From: Aquarana catesbeiana
Lineage: Eukaryota; Chordata; Amphibia; Anura; Ranidae
Length of the DNA stretch: 64,000 bases
Assembly: GCF_042186555.1 (NCBI RefSeq)
Contig: NC_133330.1
Location: 165,108,567 to 165,172,566 of the forward strand
Reading direction: 5' to 3'
Shown: in pieces, positions 10,640 through 22,850 of the stretch
Numbering within the stretch: the first letter of the stretch is position 1
How the letters are laid out: each line of letters opens with the position of its first letter
Notes under the pieces: generated by a model
The model's input: the letters and a program-made list of their open reading frames with translations, nothing else
What the model was told of the DNA's origin: nothing
Database searches by the model: none
Made by a program: the position numbers and the translations under genes

Positions 10640-11730
10640 CTACAAGGGGGAGAACTTCTGGCGTCGATCGACATCAAAGATGCTTATCTCCATGTGCCGA
10701 TCTTCCCGCTCACCAGAAATTTCTACGCTTCGAGGTAGAAAATCTTCATTTCCAGTTTGTAGCTCTACCTTTTTCAGGCTAGCTACTGCACCTCGAGTGT
10801 TTATAAAGATCCTGGTCCCTCCTTTAGCCAGGTTAACGGCTCAAAGTATAACGATACTAGCCTACTTAGGCAATCTACTCTTGATAGATCAATCGGTAGC
10901 CCGTTTAAACCAAAGTCTGGTCACCACAGTCAGCTACCTGGAATACTTTAGGTTGGATCCTCTACCTAGAACAATCCTCCTTAAAACCATCAAGGAGATT
11001 ACAGTACTTAGGGCTGATCATAGATACAGTCCAGAAAAGGGTATTTTTGCCCCAGGAAAGAATCGGTTCCTTAAAGGATCTGATTTGGTTGTTCAAAACA
11101 AAGAAGAATCCTATTCATCTTTGCATGAGTTTATTGGGAAAAATGGTGGCTTCTTTCGAGGCCGTTCCTTATGCGCAGTTTCATTCAAGACTGCTGCAAA
11201 ACAGTATCCTGTCAACTTGGAACAAGAAGGTCCAAACTCTGGACTTCCCGAAGCGTTTATCCGCCAAAGTGCGTCTGAGCCTCAATTGGTGGTTTAATAT
11301 CCAAAAATCTTCAAAAAGAAAAATCCTATCTACCAGTTACCTGGAAAGTAGTAACAACCGATGCCAGCCTTTTGGGCTGGGGAGCAGTCCTGGAAGAAGC
11401 GTCTGTCCAAGGGAAGTGGTACAAATCAGAGTTGACCTTGCACATCAATATTCTAGAGATTCAGGCAGTACGCCTGACCCTAAAGGCCTGGATGCTCAGA
11501 TTACGGAATTGTCCCGTCAGGATTCAATCCGACAATGCCACAGCCGGCTTATATCAATCACCAAGGGGGCATGAGAAGTCGTGCGGCCCAGAGAGGTGAA
11601 TCATATTCTGTCTTGGGCAGAAAACAACATCCCTTGCCTATCAGCAGTTTTCATTCCAGGGATGGGGAATTGGCAGGCGGACTACTTGTGTTGCCAACAA
11701 TTGTTCCCGGGAGGATGGTCCCTTCACTAC
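10640..11730 (+). pseudogene. DIRS#1 reverse transcriptase-RNase H remnant
   Basis: Frame-shifting segments match DIRS Pol. LLASIDIKDAYLHVPIF at about 10655-10705 is the RT palm opening, RLATAPRVFIKILVPPLARL lies near 10780-10850, and YLGNLLLIDQS (about 10860-10900) stands where YxDDLLL is expected, so the catalytic Asp pair is lost. Downstream, GWGAVLE, HINILEIQAVRLTLKAW and CPVRIQSDNATA (11372-11560) are the RNase H motifs, followed by GNWQADYL near 11665-11690. Several stops and frame changes make this non-functional. Confidence 0.85.
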
Positions 11731-11744
11731 TTTTGTTGTCTCCC

Positions 11745-12130
11745 TCCCTTCAGTTTGCATTGCTCTGGGACATCCCACATAGTAACTACTATGGCTCTGT
11801 GTCCCCTGATGTATGAAAAGAAAATAGGATTTTTAAAACGGCTTACCTGTAAAATCCTTTTCTTTTGAAGTACATCAGGGGACACAGAGGTCCCTCCCTT
11901 CTTGGTATACACGTGTATTGCTTTGCTACAAAACGGAGGCACTCCCAGTAGTGGGAGGGGTTATATAGGTGTAGTTTAGGGAGTGCACTTTTTGTCTTAG
12001 GGCATGCCAGTGTCCATCACCTGAAGGTGGCCTATAACCCACATAGTAACTACTATGGCTCTGTGTCCCCTGATGTACTTCAAAGAAAAGGATTTTATAG
12101 CTAAGCTGTTTTAAAAATCCTATTTTTTCA
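11745..12130. repeat. DIRS#1 internal complementary region and right terminus
   Basis: The sequence reads into CTCTGTGTCCCCTGATGTA, then AAAACGGCTTACCTGTAAAATCC, then the reverse complement, and ends with a second CTCTGTGTCCCCTGATGTAC copy. It also repeats, inverted, the CTCCCACTACTGGGAG-type segment found at the left end (7686-7703 against 11944-11960). This arrangement is the DIRS signature. Confidence 0.8.
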
Positions 12131-12710
12131 ACTGCCCCTGAACTCATTCAATGTTATCTTATGTGTTCATGTGCACAGGTTCGTTTACTGTCATTTTTAG
12201 GCAGTTGCGTTTATAAGCACTTTGAACTAATTTCTTTGCCAAAAAAAAAAAGACGCAGAAGTTTCAGACGCCAAACATGTTTAAATGCGGTAACCTGTTT
12301 TTAGCCACGTTTCGTTTATAGGCCATCTTTAAAAAAATGAAAATAATTTTATAATAATAATTTTTTTTTTTTTGAAACGCATGTAAACGCGGCAAAACGG
12401 ACGTTTTTAAATGTGGGTTACTATCTGTCAAGTTAAATCGTTCAGGAGAGGTTTTTAATTTATTTTTTATAAATGCCAAAAACGCAAATGAAACCCAGCA
12501 TGCTGCATTTCTGGCCAGACAAAAATATAAAAAAATCATATTTATTATTTAAAGTGGTTTTAAACCCATCAAGGCATTGAAGGTGTGCTGTGAATGATAA
12601 CTGTCACAGTTGCATTTGCTCTCAGCCAAACTGTCAAGCCATCAAATGGCTGGTGTCATAATTGAGTGCAGATCAAACAGGCTAAAATGGCAGCTTCTTT
12701 GGCTGTAAAG
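12131..12710. other. Intron sequence and MITE remnants
   Basis: CAACTGCCCCTGAAC at 12130 is the inverted partner of TTCAGAGGCAGTTG at 6490-6503, so DIRS#1 appears to have inserted in the middle of a small palindromic MITE whose other end extends to about 12230. The rest is A/T-rich and holds no gene. Confidence 0.4.
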
Positions 12711-13002
12711 CAGTTGTCTCCAAACTGCGGCCCTTTGCTTTCCTTTAGCCATCCATTGAGGCATTATTCCTGCCACTGACACCAACAATGATGCACTATT
12801 CTTTCCCCTGACACCAACGATTGGGCATAATTCCTTACACTGACAACAAAAATGGGGTACTTTTCCTCCCACTGACACCAACTATTTATTTCCCTAATAC
12901 CAAAGATCGGGCATTGTTTACCTCCACTGGGCACATTCCGGCCCCCCTAAAGTCTGAAGGACAGTAAACTGGCCCTTTCTTTACAAAGTTTGGAGACCCC
13001 TG
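12711..13002. mobile_element. hAT-type MITE with 8-bp target duplication
   Basis: The ends are CAGTTGTCTCCAAACT (12711) and AGTTTGGAGACCCCTG (ending 13002), with the CA..TG termini and CAGNGGTC flavour of hAT transposons. They are flanked on both sides by CTGTAAAG (12703-12710 and 13003-13010), the expected 8-bp duplication. The interior is a degenerate minisatellite of about 30-bp units containing CACTGACACCAAC, four to five times between 12770 and 12900. No transposase. Confidence 0.85.
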
Positions 13003-13010
13003 CTGTAAAG

Positions 13011-13539
13011 GGTAGGAGGGTTTAACTATGCATTTCCTTGTGTAGACAAATGCGTAGAACAGTTTCCATGCAGTTTGCTGCCTTTTACAGCATAGGCCGA
13101 ATGCATGTACAATGTTTTCAATTGGCTACTTTCTCACTAATGCACTGCATAGGAAGAACACTTGTAAACTCGTTGAAACTCGTGCACATGTGTATTACAC
13201 ACGTTTTTTTTTTTTTGCAAGTGACAGAAAGGGAAGCTACTTAAAGAAGACTCCCCTCCCCTTTAAAAACCTCCAACACAGTAAAAGTATGTAGCTAAAC
13301 AAGTACACTTACATAAGTCCATGCAAATTTTAATTAATTTTTCATATTGCCTGTGGCCCTCCTCCCATACTGCCATTATGAAAATTGTCTTCGTTCTTGT
13401 TCCCTGTATCTGCCCACAGATGTTTGTGCCCAGCTCACAGATTTCTTATACTGTGCGTATGCAAGATGAGTGCATGACGTCATGTGTGTCGTCTCATCTA
13501 TACACGTATACGTTACATTCATCTGTTGCCTTTTTGGAT
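13011..13539. other. Intron sequence, nothing recognised
   Basis: Contains a T-run at about 13204-13216. No coding or mobile-element signature was identified. Confidence 0.4.
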
Positions 13540-13860
13540 AGAGTAAGGGAGGGTTATAACCATGTCAGGTTTTTGCTATCTGTGTCCCATTGGGGAGATT
13601 TCCGTTCACTTCCTGTGCCATCACCAAAACAGGAAGTGAGGGCAAATCCCTGCTAAATAAAGAACTAGTTTCACCATTGGAAGATGTTCCCTTTTTCTGG
13701 GGACAACCCATAGTTTGGTATTTTCTTGACTTTCAATGATGATGTTAATTAAACAGGACAAATAGAGAGGGTAAATGTCTCTAACGGGAGCACAGATAAC
13801 AATAAAAAAATTAATAGGTGTTCTAATCCATCTCCACTCTGTCTAGAACTAAAAAAATAA
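13540..13860 (-). repeat. Interspersed repeat, minus-strand copy
   Basis: This matches in reverse the repeat at 42725-43035, including CACTTCCTGT and ACAGGAAGTG flanking a short spacer, TTTGTCCTGTTTA, and a GGATTAGAACACCT stretch. Position 13806-13820 shows the uninterrupted version of the site where palindromic element C inserted in the other copy. Confidence 0.7.
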
Positions 13861-13930
13861 ATTTTTACAAATAATGTTCGTGCTAGACGGCACTTGCATA
13901 AATAATAAATGTAAAATAAAGGAATATGAA

Positions 13931-14967
13931 TTACCCACTTTAGCTCCAGAAGGTTTTGCCCTGTTCCTGACCAGGCCATTTTTTTGCGATACGGCACTGC
14001 GCCGCTTTAACTGACAATTGCGTGACACTGTACCCAAATAAAATTGATGTCCCTTTTTTTTTCCCACAAATAGATCTTTCTTTTGGTGGTTTTTGATCAC
14101 CTCTGCGGTTTTTATTTTTTGTGCTATAAACAAAAAAGACCGACAATTTTGAAAAAAAAAAAAAAACTATTTTTTACTTTCTGCTATAAAACATATCCAA
14201 TAAAAAAAAAAATGTAAGGAATCAAATTTCTTCATCAATTTAGGCCAATATGTATTCTGCTACATGTTTTTGGTAAAAAAATCCCAATAAGCGTATATAG
14301 ATTGATTTGCGCAAAAGTTATAGCGTCTACAAACTATGGGAAAGATTTATGGACTTTTTTTTTTGTATTGTTTGTTTTTACTGGTGATTATTACATTTTT
14401 ATTTATTTATTTTTTTAAGCAGGACTGCGACATTGCAGCGGACAAATCTGACACGAAGTGACACTTTTTAGGGACCGGTGACACCAGTACAGTGATCAGT
14501 GCTAAAAAAAAAATGTACTTTCACTGTATAAATGGCACTGGCAGGGAAGGGGTTAACCTCAGGGGCAATTAAAGGATTAAGTGTGCTCCTAGGTAGTGCT
14601 TTCTAACTGGGGGGATGTTGTGACTGGAGGAAAACTGAGTTCCGTGTTTCTGTTCAGCAGAAACACAAGATCTCCATTTTTCTCCCTCACCGTTTGGTTT
14701 GCGTTGATCTCCTTGTTATACAACAAGAAAGGTCAGCCTTGCTTTTCGGTCACTAAAGGACCGGATCATGCCACTAGGTTGGTGCCTGGGATAGATATCC
14801 TCTCCTTGTGGTTAAATCAATCAGTGATCCAATAGCTCAGCTGATGAAGTTGCACTTTACTTCTGCTGATGCAATACATGTAGTTTTATGTGCAATATTC
14901 TCACTGCACCTGCAATACAGTTGTTCAGTTGTTAAAACTGGAAGTATATGGCCAGTTAAGTGGTTAA
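13931..14967. mobile_element. piggyBac-type non-autonomous element
   Basis: The right end is AAGTGGTTAA (14958-14967) and the left end, TTACCCACTTTAGC, is a degraded form of TTAACCACTTGAGC. The interior shares the TGCGCAAAAGTTATAGCG and TATAAAC-AAAAAGACCGA blocks with 43480-43680 and 54480-54670. Its TTAA at 14007-14010 corresponds to the insertion site used by the element at 410-2546. No reading frame. Confidence 0.7.
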
Positions 14968-15010
14968 AATTCCTATAAAAAGTTTTCATCACCTGGACAT
15001 TTTTTCGTGT

Positions 15011-15042
<32 letters not shown>

Positions 15043-15304
15043 CTTGTTAAACTTTGAACCACAGTGGATTTCATTTTTTTCTATTAGCATGTTGTGTTTT
15101 TACACCTTGTTTCTGTAGCCAAAATCGTCTTTCATTACTCTCTGACACCATTGCCAAGGCTTGTTAAATTCTTCTGGGGCGGCTGTTGGAAGATCAGTTC
15201 TTATTGATGTCAGCATTTCCCTAATGCCCTCTACTGCACACAATGTGCAGGTGGGCTCTTGGTAATCAAGAAGGCAGAATTTGTTTACTGGTAAATATAT
15301 CAAA
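14968..15304. other. Intron sequence with a long poly(T) run
   Basis: A T tract of about 25 bases lies near 15017-15042. The remainder holds no recognised gene or element. Confidence 0.5.
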
Positions 15305-15427
15305 GTATGCGTTAGTCAGAGCCAGTGTAAATTTCGTCAACAAAAATATTTTTGTCAGCGACCAAAAGTACACCATATTTTTGTCCAATGACTAAGATCA
15401 GTTAGCTTTTCGTTAACGAACATAAAC
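15305..15427. repeat. Left piece of a GTCAACAAAAAT-type repeat
   Basis: Self-complementary AT-rich repeat with CGTCAACAAAAATATTTTTGTC and TTTTCGTTAACGAA motifs. The sequence at 23417-23620, rich in GACTAAAAT motifs, looks like the other end of the same element, separated by later insertions. Confidence 0.45.
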
Positions 15428-15474
15428 TAAATTTTGTGAGGCAGGGACGTTTACCCTCATGAACTTTGGATGGG

Positions 15475-16215
15475 AGAAAGAGCGCCAATTTAAGTGCACT
15501 ATGTGAAGCAAAAAGGAACATTTATTAGGTATTGCATTTACAGGATAAGACCAAGTACATAGCATATAAAGAGACCAAGCAGTGAAATCCCTCTGGATGG
15601 AGAGCTGGGTCTGCGGTGTCCCATGTTGCCACCCCGAGCCAGTGGTTTCCAGTGCTTCGGGGCAATGGCCGAGCAGCATTACCACGGAAACAGAGACCTG
15701 TGGACGTGGTCTAGGCGCGCATTTGGAGCATGCGCGCTCCTTCCTCAGGCCTCCCGAGCGGCCATCTCAGCTGAGATTAAATAGGGGCAACGGTGCCTGT
15801 GGACAACAGGGCTCAGTGCACCGGCTCCAGCTATATCCCCACAGAAATAGCACAGTGAGTGGCAGCCGCAGGAACATGCCAGTGGTGTAATACATTTTAA
15901 ATAGTGGTTTATTCATGACATAAACAGCAAGGAATTCTAGTATAAAAACATAAGATCAAAAAGTGAATATTTAGAAGTAAACGATAATGTAAAAAAATTA
16001 TCTGTCCAAAATAAAAGGGAGATAAAAAATAATAAATGATAAAAATAAATAACAATGGATGGGGTCTAAAAGCTTATCTCTCCATCTAGAGGGGACTTCA
16101 CTGCTTGGTCTCTTTTACATGCATTTACTTGGTCTTATTCTGTAAGTGCAATACCTAATAAAATGTTCCTTTCTGCTTCACACACTGCTCTTAGTTTGGC
16201 GCTGCTTCTTTCACA
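15475..16215. mobile_element. Palindromic insertion E
   Basis: Positions about 15475-15600 and 16090-16215 are inverted copies: AAGAGACCAAGCAGTG against CACTGCTTGGTCTCTT, and ACCTAATAAAATGTTCC against GGAACATTTATTAGGT. Both arms carry GCGCC near their outer ends, as in insertions A, C and D. The right tail is cut by L1-A at 16258, so the target duplication could not be read. No coding sequence. Confidence 0.65.
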
Positions 16216-17332
16216 TACTCCGCTGGCTTTCTGCCTATTCATTAAACACATTAGATTGTCGGGGGTGTGACCGGATGGGCGGGTGCGTGCTGAGCCGCAG
16301 CATGGAGTGAGTGAGGACGCTGTGTGCTCTATCTCACCCCGCTCCCCTACGAACACACGGACGGCTGGCCGGGAGAAGCGGCTGGCAGCGGGCTGGACGA
16401 ATGCAGCGATAGAGTGTGGAAAGAGTACCTGGTGATCCCTTGCCTTGCCTCGCCGCTCCCCCCCGCTGGATCTCTTCATCTCATGGTGGGCTGTGAACGC
16501 AGAGGAAACTCCCGGGCGTGACGTCACCCTTTACATTTCTGCTATGCTCCGGTGTGAAACAAACGGCAAATAGCCCTTATTCTTTTGGCGCTAGAGAACT
16601 GAAGACCTCTAGAGCGGTACAGTATGTATGTACAGGTATCGACATTAATATGTAAGTCAGAGACTGCTTAAAGAAATATAGAACTATTGATATTTTTTGG
16701 ATCGGCTTAACACCTGGTAATGTGACATTCTTGCAATAACAACAAACAAACAACACAAGTTACCTAGGTGTTTCAGTTGCCCTGTTTGACTGGCTGGGTG
16801 GGTGCACAATATTCGGGAGTTAAAAGACATTAATACTGAGAGTAAATATCGCTCATTTCTTGTGCTGAGTCTAGGTTGGGTTTGGGAGTATCAGGGAGTA
16901 GAGTATTAACCCTCCATCCTCCCGTCCTCAGGCGGTGGTTACCTTTTATTTATTACCCGCGAACTAGCAACTTTTTCAGCAACTGTAAGGGCGGCAGGCT
17001 TGGTGGTGGGGCGAGATATGCTGTATGTGTACCCCAGCCATTGTATACTGCTGGTGTCTACTTGAGCCGCCTGGGACAGTCTTTGCGTTCTATAGTGGAA
17101 GTTTGGTGGGGGAGTAGTACTGACTGTTAAGGCGGCTGGGGTGCATAAGGGTGGAGAGAACTGTCTTGCTCCGGGCACTTTACTCTTTAAAGCATTGTCG
17201 TGCACTCTCCGCACAACGTGCAGATAGGTGTATAGGTTTTCTTTCCCTTCTTCTTCCCCTTAGACCCTCTTGGGCTTTTTGGATGCCGACGAAAACTAAT
17301 CTGTTGCTATAAGAGTATACATATAAGAGTAA

Positions 17333-18404
17333 ATGATGCAGAACCTACGCTCCTCTAAAGAGAAACTCGCAGCATGCAGCAGCAGCATCGGCAGCAGCAA
17401 AATTGGAGCAATATGCTCATACCTCTGCTCTGACCCCTCCAAAAAGGGGGGCACAGCTGAAGTCACAACAGGGTGGGGGCATCGGATAGGAAAGCCAGGG
17501 TCAGGGTCAGCCTTATCCACAGCTTTCAGGGTTGTGTCGGCTACCCAGTCTTCTAAAATACATAGTAATAAAGGTCCGGGGCTAAGTGAACAAAAATATA
17601 AATGTGAATATGGAGCAATAAGCGACCCGAACTTGCCCCTGGATAAAGAGCCAACCTTAACGGATGTATTCATGGCTGTAGGGGCGTGTAACGGCTCGCT
17701 TAAAGAACTCTGTGAACAGATGAAAGGAGTTAAAGCAGACCTGTTACTGGTCAGACAAGATTTACAGAAAACGGCAGAGAGAACAACAGCCCTGGAAGAA
17801 AGAGTCAGTGGGCTAGAAGATAATGTGTCCCCAATAATCAAAGAAATAAAATGGTTGAAGGAACAGATATCCAAGCAAGCCTTCTAAATTAGACGAGATG
17901 GAGAACAGGAGTAGAAGAGATAACGTGAGGCTGATAGGACTACCTGAAAGAAGCGAGGGCGCCAACCCGATTGAGTTCCTAGAAAAATGGCTGGGGGAGC
18001 TATTTGGAAAGAATCATTCTCGGCCACGTTTGCCATTATAAGAGCACACAGGATCCCCTTCAGGGCACCGCCGGAGGGGGGCCACCCTAGACCCCTCCTC
18101 TTGAGATTTCTCAATTAAAAGGATAAAGTGTCTCTGTTACGGAAGATCAGGGAGGCAGGGGAGGTTCTCTTTAAAGGCGCAAAAAATATCGTTTTACTCT
18201 GACTTTTCACCGGATCTGCAGAGGCGTAGAGCGGAGTTTATCCAGGCAAAATGCAATTTACAAAAATTTAAGCTGCCATACGCTCTTCTTTACCCGGCAA
18301 GGCTGCGGGTTACGTCACTGGGGGAAACTCTGTTTTTCAGCTCTCCTGCTGGGGTTGAGAAGTGGCTTGAAGACAATAAAGAAAAAATTACGAATCTCAC
18401 GTAG
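17333..18404 (+). pseudogene. L1-A ORF1 (RNA-binding chaperone), frameshifted
   Basis: L1 ORF1p is a trimeric RNA-binding protein that coats the element transcript. The first 184 codons end in a heptad-rich coiled coil (about residues 125-180, LEERVSGLEDNVSPIIKEIK). A one-base shift near 17885 then moves to SKLDEMENRSRRDNVRLIGL, the conserved ENRxRRxNVRxxGLPE opening of the RRM domain. Further shifts follow around 18040-18130, and the C-terminal domain (LLYPARLRV) ends at TAG 18402-18404. Confidence 0.8.
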
Positions 18405-19113
18405 AGGGATAGGGAAGATGCAATAGGCCGGTGTATCAATAGGGGTGATACAATAGGGTATTGGGAGGTATAGGGGTTTTATTTTTACTTTTTCTTTTTC
18501 TTCTTTGTGGGTCGTGTTCCTTAATATTTCACCCCTACCTAACATCTTCTAATGCTCTTTGTTTATTGGGAGACGGGGGGGATGGGTGCACATAGATGTT
18601 TGCATGAGGGGAGGTGAGTGGGAAGACTTGGTGTAAAAGGGTGGTGTTAGTGGATGAGTTAACGGTCATGGTAAACCCCCGGGGGGTTCACCTAGATAGG
18701 TGGGTGCGGGTGGGGAAGAGGGGGGGGGATGGGGGGGAGGGTAGGGGTGGGGGGGGAGGGAAGGGGTGGGAGGGACGGGGGTGCTAGGGGGGGCAAATTA
18801 CTATTCACGAGTATACACACCACTGGAAATTATCCTGGAGGTATCCAGACTTTTACTTATAGATTTTTGGCTTTTAATACATGCACATGCAAGCACTTTC
18901 TGTGGCAAATTCTTATCTAAAGTAGGGTTGACATGGCTAAGATGAGCACGTGGTTTAGAGTTTTTACAACATGTACGCATATAGAATTGGTACAACATAC
19001 ACTAGGGGGAAAAAATTAATTTTGAGTGAAGGGGTGCATAAATTTTACTTTATAAAGAAACTTAATACATATGGTAGCACTTGTTGGGGCAATGTATGTT
19101 TTTCAGTACTCCG

Positions 19114-22100
19114 ATGTTAGCTAAGACCCTGAAAATAGGATCCTGGAACGTCAGGGGTCTGGGAACACCACTTAAAAGGTTGGCAGTGTTCTCTATGATG
19201 GAGAGATGTGGGGTAGATCTGGTCTGTCTGCAGGAAACCCACCTAAGGATACCATTCAGCAGCTACAGATGAAAAAACTTCAACACCAATTTCATGCGTT
19301 CCACTCCTCTTTTAGTAGGGGGGTGAGCATCTTGGTGAAAGCTGGGGTGAAATTTTCCTGCAGACAGGTCAGTATAGATGAGTTGGGTAGATATATTTTT
19401 CTACTCTGCTCCATTGATGGTGTCATGTATGTGGTGGCAAATATATACATCCCTCCGCCCTTCAATCTGGATGTCCTGCTTAAATTGAACAAATTTCTGC
19501 TAGATAAAAGAGGTCCCGATTGTAGTTGTAGGGGACTTTAATGAGATCTTAGACAAAAGGCTGGATAGATTCCCGCTACGAAAATGCTCAGAGGATTCAG
19601 TGAGGAGCCGGTTAAGCCTATTTTTGGAGGAAGTGGGGCTAGTAGATTTATGGAGGGTGCGGAACCCAGGCGTGTTGCAATACACCTGCTGCTCTGCGTC
19701 ATACTCCACGCTCTCAAGGATAGATCTAGTCCTGGGAAATGACAGGGCACTCCAGATGCTAGAAAAAATAATGTATTGGCCAAGAGGCATCTCAGATCAT
19801 TCCCCCATGGTAGCTACACTAAATCTAGGAGAGCCTAGACCCCGGAAGGGCTGGAGTATAAGCCCGTACTGGTTCGAAGTAATTAAAAAATCGGATGGGA
19901 TTCTCCCCACCCTAAGGGAGTTTGTTGAGATCAATCAGGGAACGTTGTCTCCCCCTGTGCTATGGGATGCCCTCAAGGCTTTTCTTAAAGGGGTCCTAAT
20001 ACAGCAGATGGCTAAATTCAATAAAGAGGCTGGGAGTGAGGAAGAGAGCTCTCTGAGGGACGCTCTTGATACCGAAAATAATTTTATTAGAAACCCAACC
20101 CCGGAGTCGGAAAGCACTTGGCAAGAGAAACAACAAGTGTATAAACTAGTGGTCATACAGAAAGCAGAGACTAGGCGCCTACTTCAGAGACAGGAATCTA
20201 TGGTGGAGGGCGAGAGAATGGGAAGGACACTGGCTATGCTAGTAAAATCAAACGCAGCTCCATCCACGGTCCTCGCCATTAGATCGCAGAGTGGAGATAT
20301 AGTATCAAGCACCCCAAAAATAGTACAAGCCTTCAGGGATTATTATAAAAAACTGTATTCCTCTCAGAAAAAGGGAAAGGAGGCTAAGATGGAGGACTTC
20401 CTAGGGGGGCTGTCGATCTCCACCATATCACAAGAAGAAAGGGTCACATTAGACTCTCCAATAACCATAGCAGAATTACATCAAGCAGTAGCGGGCATGG
20501 CAAGCCTCAAGTCACCCGGGCCTGATGGTCTTCCAATTGAGACCTATAAACACTATGGCGAAGTGTTGATCCCTGAACTGCTAAAAGCTCGGGGGGGGGG
20601 GCGCTTGAGGGGGGCCAGCTGCCTGCATCAATGCTAGAAGCAACAATCATCGTGCTACAGAAAGAAGGGAAAGACCCCCTGGATGTGGCCGCTTATAGAC
20701 CAATTTCTCTCCTATGCACTGACGTAAAAATTCTGGCCAAAGTTCTGGCAGCAAGATTGAATGGAGTTATTCATAAACTGATTCATGAGGACCAGGCGGG
20801 TTTTATAGCCAACAGATCTACGAGCTTGAACATTAGAAGAGCGTTTTTGAACTTAGTCTCCAACGGAGAATGAGGGCTCAAGAGCGTTAATGACCCTCGA
20901 TGTATCCAAGGCTTTTAATAGCGTGGAGTGGGGCTATATGTGGCGTGTGCTGGAGAAATTTGGATTTGGCCCGTCCTTTATAGGGTGGATCAGAATGCTT
21001 TATACCTGCCCTAAGGCAAGACTAAAAGTTAATAACAAATTTTCGGATTGGTTTGAGTTGGAGAGGGGGACGAGGCAGGGGTGCCCACTCTCTCCTCTGC
21101 TGTTTGCGTTGGCGATGGAACCCCTGGCCATCTCCATAAGGGAAAGCCGTGCGATAACTGGCTTCCAGAGAAAATCGGGCGAGGAAAGAATCGCACTGTA
21201 TGCGCATGACATCCTGTTATTCCTGGGGATGCGAGAAATTCACTACCAGGAGCGAGAAGGATAGTGGAGGACTTTGGTAGTTTCTCTGGCCTAGAGATAA
21301 ACTGGGAGAAATCCGAATTTTTGCCGATAGACCCCATAAATGAGCTAATAGCATGTGATAAGCCCCAGATGGTAATGGTGGAAGTCCTGAATTACCTGGG
21401 AATTGTTCTGACGAAGGACCCCACCCTATATATCAGCAAAAACCTTGCTCCTCTATTAACAAAATTTAAACAAAAAATAGGAATTTGGAGACGCCTGTCT
21501 TTGTCAGCTGCAGGAAGATGTAGTTTAATAAAAATGGTATGGATGCCACAACTGCTATATGTCCTGCACAACTCTCCAGTCTGGATTGGCAAGAGGTGGT
21601 TTAAAAGAATTGATAGCCTCTTTAGGGAATTGATATGGAAGGGGAAGCAAGCCAGGATTCGTCTTCGAGTGCTCCAGCTTCCCACTCGGGAGGGGGGCTT
21701 TGCCCTCCCACATCCTGAGCGCTATTTTCTTTCAACTCAGTTGCAGCAGTTATTGGGATGTGGGATACCGAAAGGAGGCACCCCCAATGGCGAGTTGCTA
21801 TTGTTAAGTGCCCCACATAACACAATAATTGAAGCTCTAGAGGCGGACATGTTCCATGATGAATTCCCAACAATTAAACTGATAATTAAACTCTGGAAAA
21901 CAGTCAAGAAAATTATGAGGTATGAAGACCCAACAGTCTACTCTCCTATTTGGAACAATCTCAACTTGCAGGAAGTCCTTAAAATAGGCACATTCAGAGA
22001 GTGGGAGAATCTTGGCATCAGAAGGCTAAGTCAACTTTATAATGGCACCAAGTTAAAGAAATTTCCGGAACTAGCCAGGGAATTTAAGTTGCCACGGAGT

Positions 22101-22850
22101 TCTCTCTTTCTGTACTTCCAGCTAGAACATGCCCTTAAAGCTCAATTTAAAGCCCAGACTCCGAGATGGGAAGAGATGCCTCTATTTCAGAGTATAATTC
22201 AGGTAACCCCCACTAGAGGGGTAATATCAAGAATTTATGATCAATTAAGTAAATCAGACAACAGCAGGGGGATACTCCACGGTGTAAAGGCTAAATGGGA
22301 AGAGGATATAGGAGGAATGACCCAGGAACAATGGGTGAGAACCTTGGAGTTGGGAGTTCAGGTCTCTGTGTCCCCTTCACAGCGGCTCTCACATTTGTTG
22401 TTAAATAAAGCCTATTCTACACCTAAAAGACTTTTTAAGTTTGGGAGAAGGCCCAATGACAATTGCCCCAGATGTCGGGGGACGGGAGATCTCATCCACA
22501 TGCTGTGGAGTTGCCCCAAGTTGTTCAGATACTGGGAGGAGGTGACTGGGAGTTTGGGAAATATTTTTGGCACTACAGTGGCAAAGGAGGCCATAGTTTG
22601 TATTCTGGGGCATAGAAGAGTGATGGGAGAGAGGCTGAGCATTACACTAGCCATTACGCGGGCCCTGTTTCAAGCCAGGAAGATGATAACACTAAGATGG
22701 CAATCAAAGGACCCCCCCACTGTGAAAGACTGGATCTCTACAATTAACGAAACCCTGGGTAGGGAAAGATTGGAGTACATAAAGAGGGGTAACCTTCAGG
22801 AATTCGAAAGTATGTGGAAGCTGTGGACAGAGAAGGCGGGGCGCCCCTAA
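19114..22850 (+). pseudogene. L1-A ORF2 (endonuclease-reverse transcriptase)
   Basis: The order is apurinic endonuclease (LKIGSWNVRGLG at about 19130, LQETHL near 19235, GDFNEILD at about 19530 in another frame, SDHSPM near 19795), reverse transcriptase (SPGPDGLPIETYK at about 20515, YRPISLL at about 20695, DQAGFI, TRQGCPLSPLLFALAMEPLA near 21070) and a C-terminal Cys-rich segment CPRC-HMLWSCP (about 22465-22515). The catalytic box reads YAHD instead of YADD near 21200 and motif A reads KAFNSVEW rather than KAFDSVEW. There are at least four frame changes. The last 528 codons (21264-22850) are open. Confidence 0.9.

Larger units (their letters stand above)
6508..12130 (+). mobile_element. DIRS-like retrotransposon, decayed (DIRS#1)
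   Basis: DIRS elements are retrotransposons that integrate with a tyrosine recombinase and have inverted termini with an internal complementary region. The left terminus carries CATCAGGGGACACAGAGCC (about 6520) and the right repeats its complement twice, near 11795 and 12060-12080. The interior holds RT and RNase H remnants (10640-11730). The region that should encode the recombinase is missing: the RNase H end runs almost straight into terminal sequence near 11745, so this copy has an internal deletion and cannot move by itself. A palindromic element (6566-7609) interrupts the left terminus and a 5S-derived sequence lies at 9780. Confidence 0.85.

Noticed and set aside
13038..13656. Several plus frames of 60-111 codons
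   Set aside because: No recognisable motif and no exon-like splice signals; the last one lies over an interspersed repeat.
17296..17874. 192-codon minus-strand frame
   Set aside because: Antisense shadow of the L1-A ORF1 coiled-coil region.
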